Assembly (NCBI GenBank): GCA_025349905.2 | Contig: MU624931.1 | Coordinates: forward strand, 1 to 16,973 | Direction of reading: 5' to 3' | DNA from: Blastocladiella britannica | Lineage: Eukaryota > Blastocladiomycota > Blastocladiomycetes > Blastocladiales > Blastocladiaceae | Length of the DNA: 16,973 bases | In this document: positions 9,801 through 16,973 of the stretch, piece after piece | Layout of the letters: every line of letters begins with the position of its first letter | Position numbering within the stretch: the first letter of the stretch is position 1 | Program-made: the position numbers and the translations under genes | The notes under the pieces: generated by a model | The model's database searches: none | What the model was told of the DNA's origin: nothing | The model's input: only the letters and a program-made list of their open reading frames with translations

Positions 9801-12800
9801 CCGTTTTGCTGGGGCGCTGGTCCTGCACCCGTCCCGGTCGACTCAATGTCGAGATCGTCGCTTAGGTCGCCCACCACCGCCGTGCTGGACCGCGTCCGTC
9901 GCAGGGAACGCCGCGTCGTGGCGGGTTCTTGTTCGGCCGGAGCCGGCACCTCTTGGCGGCGAGACCGCAAGCGCCGGCGAGACGGCAGCGTTTCCGTATC
10001 CTCCTCCTCCTCATCCACCGCCACGTCGGCGGCGCTTGTGGCAGCAGATGAATCCAACTCGCCGTCAACAGGAAGCGAAGTCGACCACATGCCCCGCCGC
10101 GACCGCCGAATTGGGAGGTGACGACTATCATCGTCCCCCTGTCGTTGGCGGTTTTGGCTGCCGCCGAGTCGGGACGAGGCCCTGCTTTTGACCTGAAAAT
10201 CGTCGTCCGAGTCGTCCAGCGGCAAGCTGCTCAACAGCGGATCGTCCTCGGGTGGCGGCAGTGCTGCGGCGTCCGCGGCCAAGTTGCGTTGGCGGTTGGT
10301 CATGATAACAGACGCTGCCGCTGCGGTGCGGGTCGTGCGTGTGCTACTGGGAGCGGCGGTGCGTGCAGTGCTCGCACTGGTAGTGCGTGTGGATCGAGAC
10401 CGCCGCGAAGTTCGGGTGTCAATACCCAACCGAGCCAGATCTTCCAGGGTTAGGCCGGGCGACTCGGGGCGCTGCCGCCGCTGTCGCTGCCCCTGCTGTT
10501 GCAGCTGTTGCCGCGGCGCAGACCCGGACGTGCGTTCCCGCCTTGACTCTCGGTCGGCGCGCCGTTGCTGCCGCTCCCGCCGCGAGGTCCGCGAACTCGA
10601 TCCAGCCGATCCACTGGCGGCAGCACTGGTCGAGGATTCGAGTCCATGGTAGTGGTGGATGTCGTCATGCCCTCCATCGTCATCCCCATCCTCATCGTCG
10701 TCCTCGCCATGCCCAGCGCCTTCATCGTCGTGCTCGACCTCCTGTGTTTCGTCGGGAATCACGAAATCCTCGTCGGACGAGTGATCCACGTCAATCAGCG
10801 GCATGAACGGCGTCGGGTCCGGCTCCACGGGCACCGAAATTGGTCCCCGTCGTGCGCGCCGCGGCGTTGCCCGTCGGCCCAGCGACCGTGCATGGACCAA
10901 GAGCTCGGTCGGGCCAAGCAAGTGGTCGGTCGCAATCCCAACGAGATTACGCGCGAGCGCGCGCGCCGTCGACGCCACCGCCGCGTCCGACTCGGCCAGC
11001 GCCGCCGGCGGGAGCCCGGCGGGGAGCGAGATGCGGTACTCGAGTGGCGGCTGGTTCGGGTACGCGTCGCGGTCGCGCGGGCGCACGTACAGCGGGTGCT
11101 CCTCGTAGTACGGGTGCGGGTGGTTGAACAGCCGAATGTCCTCGGTGGACGCCAGGTCGAGCCCTTCCAAGTCGGACGCAAAGAACTGTTCTACGGGCGC
11201 CATCAACGCGTCGCGGCCGATCCCGTAAATGTGCGCGATCGCGGACCCCTGCGGATCGAGCTCGTCGTTGTAGTCGAGCACCGCCAGCGACCATCCGTCG
11301 GGAGCAAACCGCGCGTCGCAAATCAGCCCGCGGATCTCGCGCGACCACACGGGCTTTGGCTGCGACCGGTGCCAGAGCGCCACCTGGCCGTTCAGGTACG
11401 TGGCGGCCAGAAACACGTCGGGGACCGTCGGGTGCGGTTCCAGAGTCAGAATCTCGTGCGGGTCGTCGATCGCCAGGCCCGCCAGGTCCTCGCGCCCGTC
11501 CCCGCGCAGCGTGGACACCAGCAACCCCGTTGCCGACTCGTACACGCGGAGATACCCGTCGGCGTTGGCCGTGACCACGTACTCGTCCCCTTGCAGCCAG
11601 CAAAACATGGTGACGTGGGACACGTGCTTGCGCTTGCGCTTGGGTTTGGCCGCCGCTGCTGCGCTGCTGCCGCCGTTGGCGCGGGACGTTTGGGAATACT
11701 TCTGTGACTGGGATTGCGAGCCGCCAGTCCCACTGTCAATGTTGTTGTTGCCGTCGAGTCCCGCATCAAGAGCCCCAATCGGTTCAATGGCCAGCTCCAC
11801 CGCATCCCATGTGGCGGATTCTGGTCGGTACGCCCAGATTGTCGCACACCCGTTCTCGGCAGCCGAGAGCATTCGATCGCCCTTGTTGGAAAAGTGGACA
11901 TCGAGCACCGACCCACGTTGAAGCAGGTGTGCGACACAGGGAATGTCGCTGGGTAACAAGAGTGGCAAGGTCGGTGCGGGGGGCGCCTCGGTGACGACAT
12001 CCACGTCCATATCGTCCGAAGTCCCTTCCGACGGCACTGGCACCAACAATGGCAGTGGTGGCAATGGCGGCGGCGGTGGCGGTGGCGGCACAGCTAAACC
12101 CTGCTGAAACGGATCGACCATGGTAGCAGCAGCAGACGGGTCGTCAGATTGGAGCCACCGTTCCATCAGCGGGCGGACCGAGAGCAGGCGCACGACGCCG
12201 TCAGTTGCGCCGACAGCGATCTGGAGCCCGGCCGGATCGACTGACAGACATGTCGGGTAGTCCGAGTCGCGGTTCCGCACCGAGAACTCGAGCGGCGTGC
12301 TCTGGTTGGGGAAAATCGCAGGCACGCCATCCGGGTCGGTCCCACGGATCCACCGCCACACCCGAACCAACCCGTCGTCGCGGGTAGCCGCCACCAGCAC
12401 GCGCGCGTCCGCCCAGCACGCGGGCGACCACAGCACCGACGTGACGCGGTTGATGCGGACGTTGGGCAATTCCGGGTGCGGGCGGACCTGTGGTGTGCGC
12501 AAGACGGCCACGGGCTTACCGGTTCGGAGACACCAGATGCGAATGGTGCCGTCGGTAGCGCCCGACGCGATCATGGTGGACTCGCGGTTCAAGGCCAGGA
12601 TCTGTACCTCGCCAACGTGCCCACGAAGCGTGTGCAACAGCCAGCCGGTGCGCGCACACCAGATCTTGATGGTCCAGTCGTCCGAGCCGGTGATCAGCCG
12701 GTGGTGCGTGCGGTCGTACTGCATGCACAGCACCTGGTACGTGTGGCCAAAGAGGAGGCCGATTTCTTCGTACTTGCCCAGGGCGGCCGATAGTGGGATG

Positions 12801-13483
12801 TGGTAGTCGAAGGTGGACTGTCGCAACTTCAGTTTTTCCACTGTGTTATTTTCGCGGTTCTTCGTGGTCAGTACCTTATTTCAACTATGGCGCGCAAGGG
12901 AAAGGAAGCAGTACCCATGGATCGGGGAAGCCGCTCGCATGTTTCAGCTGGCGCGGTAAAGAGGGACGAAAAGTTGTGGGTATTGAGCCAATGCTGTGCA
13001 AGGCTGGCCAGAGACACTGGCGAGTGGGATCCAAGGGCTGTCATCTGTTTTCCATTCGGCTTTGAGTGATCAAACAAACGAAAGTGGTTGGCATTGCAAA
13101 AAAAAAAAAAAAAAAAAAGAATAGTACCATCTCTTGCAGCGTCACGGCACGTTCAGCACCGGAGTAGGTTAATGTGCGAGGGAGCATTTGCGCGTCGTGG
13201 GCCGACTCGAGCAGCGTTGAGGCGGCATGGTTCCCGCCCGGAATAGATTCGAGGAATTTGGCGACCAGCCATAATATCTGTGGTACAATGTCATAATAGT
13301 GAGATCGAGGGTGACACCGCAGCAGCTGCTGCGCGGTGGGACATGGGGTGTGCACCTCTGTTCATATTTTTCGAAAGGGTGGTCAATATCTCACCCAATA
13401 ATTTTTGAACACGTAACGAGCCGCCGCAAAAGGGAATTGAGCGCACCTCCTTGCAACTGCGATGCATCCAGGGTCGCCGACAT
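6845..13483 (-). CDS. BRWD/PHIP-family WD40-repeat, crypto-Tudor and bromodomain chromatin protein, four exons
   Basis: Proposed model (minus strand): 13483-13447, 13357-13128, 13044-12915, 12840-6845, giving 2130 aa. Introns start GTGCGC, GTACTA and GTACTG, end in AG, and all frames agree. The long last exon has no ATG at its 5' end, only an in-frame GTG at 12841 next to a CACAG acceptor, which is why upstream exons were sought. Those exons encode LWLVAKFLE ... MLPR, matching the N-terminal 'LIARFLE ... LLPRR' segment of PHIP/BRWD. Domains: WD40 propeller (about 160-700, with GSDDWTIKIW and IRIWCLRTGKPVAVL), a long Ser/Arg/Asp-rich disordered part (about 730-1330), a crypto-Tudor segment (about 1335-1530, YYPQEGDSVLVFRDGYHRFL), one bromodomain (about 1544-1634, RLRNRFYRQTRELYADAIRL) and a disordered, acidic and basic tail. 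Family members bind methylated H3K4 and acetyl-lysine in nuclear chromatin. The usual acetyl-lysine-binding Asn aligns with Gln1615, and the second bromodomain of animal members is absent. The first exon and its ATG are the least certain part. Confidence 0.85.
8001..8015 (+). repeat. (GAC)5 repeat in BRWD coding sequence
   Basis: Five perfect GAC units on the plus strand read as TCG on the coding minus strand and encode part of a serine run in the disordered C-terminal tail of the BRWD-family protein. Confidence 0.7.
13098..13118. repeat. A21/T21 homopolymer inside BRWD intron 2
   Basis: A run of 21 A on the plus strand is a T21 tract in the sense orientation of the BRWD gene. It begins about 10 nt after the proposed GTACTA donor of the 83-bp intron 13127-13045. 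It lies near the 5' splice site, not next to the acceptor where a polypyrimidine tract would be expected. Confidence 0.8.
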
Positions 13484-14153
13484 GTTGGCGGCGGATACGA
13501 AAAAAGGCTAAAGTGTCCCTGTGGGGTTTTTTTTTTCTTGCGTTGCAAAACCCGCTTGAGTCGCGGCGAAAATTGTTCGCGAAAAAAACTCGATGTCAAA
13601 AATTAACGAACGATCAACTCAACTTCGGCGGGCGCGTCAGCGTGGTATGGGCGCTCGAGCACTGCGCAGTCGGTACAAGTATATGGAAAGCTCAAATGAG
13701 ATATCTGCCAAGAGAGGACTTGCAAAAAAAAAAAAAAAAAAACGCGATGCGTCACTGTTAGACGCGTACGAACCGAAATAGTGAACGAGATGTAGCAACA
13801 GATTTTCGTTTTTTTGGACGTGCAGCCCGTCCGTGCGGCCTGTCAGAAACGAATAACGGATTAAGCTGAAATCAACGTTGCAGAGAGAGGATTTTCGTCC
13901 CGAATTGCCATTTGGCTCATACGCTGCAGTACACGCTCACTTTTTTCATGGACCAAATGGTCGATCATGCGATGGCCGAGCTCTGACTTTTGCAACTCCA
14001 ACTTTTTTTTTGTACAATGGGCCACTCTTCGTTGATTTTTCTTTTTGGCTCGACCAAGACATGCGAGCTATCATGGTGCAACACATATTCAAGGATGACC
14101 AGGAGAGAGGGACGTAATACGATTAAAAATATATTTAACAACTTGTACTCCAC
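13484..14153. other. 670-bp non-coding interval, probable BRWD promoter and 3' end of the adjacent gene
   Basis: No convincing gene, tRNA or transposon remnant was seen here. It is less GC-rich than its surroundings and has a T run at 13528-13537, an A19 run at 13724-13742, several short T tracts, and repeated TTGCAA words. The near-palindrome GACCAAATGGTC at about 13951-13962 could form a small hairpin or bind a dimeric factor. Open frames here lack ATG starts or domain-like sequence. By position it should hold the BRWD promoter (the gene starts at 13483 going left) and the 3' UTR of the helical-repeat gene ending at 14154. No clear AATAAA follows that stop. Confidence 0.6.
13724..13742. repeat. 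A19 homopolymer run upstream of BRWD
   Basis: Nineteen consecutive A residues preceded by CTTGC. The flank resembles the ATTGC that precedes the A21 run at 13098. No target-site duplication or retroelement sequence was seen beside it. Confidence 0.8.
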
Positions 14154-16110
14154 TCACTTTTGAGCGGCAGCGGCCTTGGGCGCCCCGGCCGTGACCTTGG
14201 GTGCATCAACCTCCGGAGCGGCGGCGGCGGGGGCCTCGGTCTTGGTCGCCTCGGTCTTGGGTACCTCGGCCTTGGGTGTCTCGGCATTGGTCTCCTCGAT
14301 CTTGACCTCGGCCTTGGGAGCCTCGGCAGCAGCAGCGGCGGGCTTCTCCACATCAGGGGCGGCAGCAGCAGCAGCCTTCTCAACAATGGGAGCATCAGCA
14401 GCCTTGGCCTCCACAGCAGGAGCAGCGTCATCAGCAACCTTGGTCTCGGCAACGATGGCAACCTTGGTGGCCGCAAAGTGAGCAGCCGAGGTGGCAGCGT
14501 TCGCCGATTCGCGAGCCGCCCGGTCCGCCATGCGCTTGGAATGATTGTCAATGTACTCGATGCTGGGCACGGCAACGCGGAACCCCTTCTTGCTAGCGGT
14601 GTTGACCAGCGCCTTGGCCTGCTCGACCTTGCCGGCCTGCAAGTACCCGTCGACCACGGCCTTGAGGATCGCCGAGTTCTTGTACTTGCCCTGGATCGGG
14701 ATCATCTCAAACACCTCCTCGGCGTACGGCAGGTACTGGGCGATGTTCTCGGGAGTGGTGTACGCCTGAATGCCAATCACGAACGGGCCGAACCGCAGGT
14801 CGTGGATGCGCTCGTACTCGCCCGCGTAGTACTTGTAGAACTTGTGCAAGCCCTCCAAGTCCTTGGCGGCCACGTACGCGTGGACGAGCTCGGTGACCAC
14901 CGCGGTGAACGTTTCGCGGCGGCTAGCCCGAATCGTCTCGCGCACGCCCGCGGTGGCAGCCTGCAAGTCTCCACGGGCCATGGCGACGCGGGCGCGGATC
15001 GCCTCGGCCGCCGGGTTGGTGCGCACCCCACGGGCCTCGAGCGCATTGATGGTCGCCTCGGCCTCGGTGAGGCGGCCGCCGCGCAAGTACAAGTTGGCCA
15101 GCCACGAGTACGCGCGGGCAATGTCGAGCGGGCGCTGCGAGGGCGCGTCCACGAACGCGTGGAACTGGCGCATAGCGCTCGCCTCGTCGCCCTGCGCCCA
15201 GAACGCGTCCATGACAATCGTCTGCAGCGGCAACGTGTCGATCCCTTGCTGCTCGGCCTCGGCCGCCAGCTCGTGCACGCGCACCCAGTCGTTGGTCTTG
15301 CGCGCCGCGTTCATGCGCGCCGCAACCACCGTGGTGGTCACGCTGGACTCGCCGTGCGCGGCCACCAGCTTCTTGTAGTACATTTCCACGTCGGCCGGGT
15401 CCGAGCGGAACGCACGGTGCATGAGCGTCTCATAGACCTATTATAACATATGTTGGAGTGAGATCTTACTGCCATAACATTAGGAAAATTAGAGTACGTA
15501 CCGGCACCGGGATCTCGCCGCCCAGCTCCTCGAGGTTCATGAAAATGACCTTGATGCGCATGTAGTCCTTGGTCAGGCTCGAGTTGCGGAACAGGGCCAT
15601 CAGGCGAATGTGGTCCATCATCTCGAGCTCGGCGGTGCGGCTGAGAGCAATGATGTTCTCGTACGTGCGCCAGGCGTGGACGGGGTTGGCCTGGTCCACG
15701 AGAATGCGGAAGCGCTGCACGGCGTCGCGCGGGAGCGGGGTGCGGTCCTGCGGCGGGCCCCGACGTTCATTGTTGACGTTTTCGCTGTCGCCAGTGTTGT
15801 TGTTGTTGTTGTACCCGTTGCTGCGCGGGCGGAACTGGCCACCGTCACGACGGGGAGCGCGGTCGGAAGAGTACTGCTGGGCCGGGCGGGACTCGGAGCT
15901 CTCAGCGGCGGCGTCCTGTGCGAGCGGGGTCGACGACCTGTATATTGAGACGCATCAGTTGTATTTGCTTAACATGGGGGGAAAAGCTGGTAAAACGGAC
16001 GAGAGCGCGCGCAGAACGGTCATGCGCAGGGTCAAGGCCGGGCTGGCGGTGGTCGCGGCAAGGCGGGCAGCAGCCGAGCGGCCGAGGAGGGACGATGCAG
16101 TGGTGAACAT
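14154..16110 (-). CDS. Mitochondrially targeted PPR/TPR-like helical-repeat protein with Ala/Glu/Lys/Pro-rich tail, three exons
   Basis: Proposed model (minus strand): 16110-16001, 15937-15502, 15437-14154, giving 609 aa. Donors are GTCCGT and GTACGT, acceptors ATACAG and AATAG, and frames agree. The ATG at 16110 opens a presequence-like N-terminus (MFTTASSLLGRSAAARLAATT, then more Arg/Leu/Ser with no acidic residues), suggesting mitochondrial import. A Gln/Asn/Arg-rich linker with five Asn follows (about 50-90), then roughly 370 residues of paired helices in the style of pentatricopeptide or tetratricopeptide repeats (AYSWLANLYLRGGRLTEAEA; VVDGYLQAGKVEQAKALVN). Such proteins usually bind mitochondrial RNA or act in ribosome or translation control, but no specific orthologue is recognised. 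The last ~105 residues (about 505-609) are a biased Ala/Glu/Lys/Pro/Val tail built from irregular E-A-P-K-like units, which is unusual for a PPR protein. The first intron's donor is the weakest call: it was chosen because it gives a normal 63-bp intron and the right phase. Confidence 0.8.
15796..15810 (-). repeat. (AAC)5 repeat coding for five Asn
   Basis: Five GTT units on the plus strand read as AAC on the coding strand and encode the Asn run in the linker of the helical-repeat protein. Confidence 0.7.
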
Positions 16111-16114
16111 TTTC

Positions 16115-16120
16115 TTTATT
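16115..16120 (-). promoter_or_regulatory. AATAAA signal in the 34-bp spacer between two minus-strand genes
   Basis: On the minus strand AATAAA lies 25 nt after the stop of the thioredoxin-fold gene and only 4 nt before the ATG of the helical-repeat gene. If it serves the upstream gene, its cleavage site would fall inside the next gene's first exon. Confidence 0.5.
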
Positions 16121-16144
16121 GATCACTGAGTGAAAGGAAAAACT

Positions 16145-16890
16145 TCAAGCAGTCGCTTCAACGACTTTACGGCACTCGCCCAGCACCGAGTCGAGCTCGG
16201 CAATATCGCCAAACTCGGTCTCAATGTGCTCGTAGGCGATGCCGTCGTCGCCCTTCTTGACCAGCAGCAGACCGCCTAGGATCGTGCCGTCGCCCTTCAG
16301 GTTCGAGTCCAGGCCCGACTGCTTGGCGGTCTGGTACCGGGCAATCACCGACGGCAGGCCCAGTTGCAGCAGCGATGCTTTACGGATCTGTCCATCGCTT
16401 TTATGTTATCTCGGTAAGTCAGTCTCACTATTACAATACGCTAAATGGTTTAGTACCCCATAGCCTTGAACAGACCCAAGTCCTTGTCAAAGTACGCCTC
16501 GCCCTTCCAGAAGTTGTCGACAAAGTCCTGTGCGCCAAACGACTGGTTGACGATGGCGACCATGCGCACGCCGAGCTTGGCGGCAATCTCTTCACGGGCG
16601 CCTGCGAGCATGTGCGCCTCGTTACGGCAGAAGAGGCATCCTTTTTTGCATTTTTTTCATGAATTCAGGCGGCCAAGACCAGCATAACGCTTGTATATAC
16701 CAGGACGACGAATCAAGACAATGAGCGCAGGCTGGTCCTTCCACAGCGACTCGGAGACCACGGGCGTTGGCTCGGCGGCGGCCGCCTCCACCACCTCGGG
16801 TTTGGGGTAGGCAATCGGCAGCAGCTGCACGCCCTTCATGAGCGCGTAGCTGGTCTTGCTGGGACCGTTGCCGAGAAGGAAGGAAAACAT
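16145..16890 (-). CDS. PRXL2/AhpC-TSA_2-type thioredoxin-fold antioxidant protein, three exons
   Basis: Proposed model (minus strand): 16890-16701, 16640-16457, 16397-16145, giving 208 aa. Introns are 60 and 59 bp with donors GTATAT and GTACTA and frames agree. After an N-terminal lead (MFSFLLGNGPSKTSYALMKG) the protein has the peroxiredoxin-like-2 pattern ALIVLIRRPGCLFCRNEA. The CxxC cysteines are Cys65 and Cys68, and the first intron splits the Gly codon just before them. Then come LGVRMVAIVNQ, DFVDNFWKGEAYFD, LFKAMGDGQIRKASLL and the C-terminal signature NLKGDGTILGGLLLVKKG-DGIAYEHIETEFGD. Members of this family (FAM213/PRXL2, Pfam AhpC-TSA_2) are thioredoxin-fold proteins linked to redox control; the substrate here is unknown. 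The second acceptor (AAAAG, 16399-16398) was chosen because it restores G-DG-IRK, as I recall for fungal members. The purine-rich 3' ends of both introns are atypical. The stop is 34 bp from the next gene on the same strand. Confidence 0.85.
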
Positions 16891-16973
16891 TTGAAGTGAA
16901 GTATTGACTTTTTCGTGAAAAATGAAACAAAGCGAAAAGTCGGCGCCAAATTTTGCCCACTTCCCACGAATCC
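16891..16973 (-). other. Upstream region of the thioredoxin-fold gene, cut by the window edge
   Basis: The 83 bases before the ATG at 16890 contain no recognisable coding exon. They are expected to hold the 5' UTR and part of the promoter. No TATA box at a typical distance was seen. Confidence 0.4.

Noticed and set aside
12887..13069. A 60-codon plus-strand ATG-started open frame (begins MARKGKEAVPMD)
   Set aside because: It lies antisense to BRWD exon 3 and its flanking introns. The minus-strand reading splices in frame with the WD40 exon, and the plus-strand peptide has no recognisable features.
13231..13262. GATTCGAGG as a tRNA B box
   Set aside because: No matching A box or cloverleaf could be drawn, and the bases are coding in BRWD exon 2 on the minus strand.
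13098..13742. The two long poly-A runs as tails of retrotransposed (LINE/SINE or processed) copies
   Set aside because: No reverse transcriptase, internal RNA polymerase III promoter boxes or target-site duplications were found. One run lies inside a BRWD intron flanked by functional exons.
13878..14117. A plus-strand open frame of about 79 codons in the non-coding interval
   Set aside because: It starts only at a TTG, is short, has no splice partner and resembles no family I know.
14160..15446. A 428-codon plus-strand open frame opposite the helical-repeat gene
   Set aside because: It is Gly/Leu/Arg/Val-rich with no domain pattern and arises from the strong GC codon bias of the true minus-strand gene, which has repeat-like helices, an intron in frame and a presequence.

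Overview
This is a gene-dense, GC-rich stretch of a eukaryotic nuclear genome. Short spliceosomal introns (59-146 bp) can be placed on both strands, and AATAAA signals sit at gene ends. No prokaryotic operon signals, mobile elements, tRNAs or CRISPR arrays were seen. The gene set (an ATP10 F1Fo-ATPase assembly factor, a BRWD/PHIP-type WD40-bromodomain protein, an RHBDD1-like rhomboid, a PRXL2/AhpC-TSA-type thioredoxin-fold protein), the small introns and the tight packing suggest an early-diverging, possibly zoosporic, fungus. That placement is an inference with low to moderate confidence.

Layout: positions 1-6817 carry four plus-strand genes. They are the 3' end of an importin-alpha-like armadillo-repeat gene (1-978), a five-exon rhomboid-family gene (993-2385), a three-exon orphan gene for a large, mostly disordered protein (2476-5622), and a five-exon ATP10 gene (5650-6817). 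Positions 6845-16890 carry three minus-strand genes. Read from right to left they are a three-exon CxxC thioredoxin-fold gene (16890-16145), a three-exon mitochondrial helical-repeat (PPR/TPR-like) gene (16110-14154), and a very large four-exon BRWD/PHIP-family gene (13483-6845). The BRWD N-terminal exons lie outside its nearly 6-kb main exon and were found here by splice-frame logic and remembered family similarity. ATP10 and BRWD converge with only 27 bp between their stop codons.

The only long stretch without a gene is 13484-14153. It is less GC-rich and presumably holds the BRWD promoter and the 3' end of the neighbouring gene.

The genes do not form one pathway. Two of them (ATP10 and the helical-repeat protein) have mitochondrial-type N-termini. 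The most notable features are the spacing (14, 27, 27 and 34 bp between coding regions), stop codons lying inside AATAAA motifs, a 5' splice-site preference for C at intron position 4 (GTRCGY-like), and a BRWD protein with a single divergent bromodomain whose usual acetyl-lysine-binding Asn appears to be Gln. All exon models come from manual reading. Each total length is a multiple of three, but none has been checked against transcripts.
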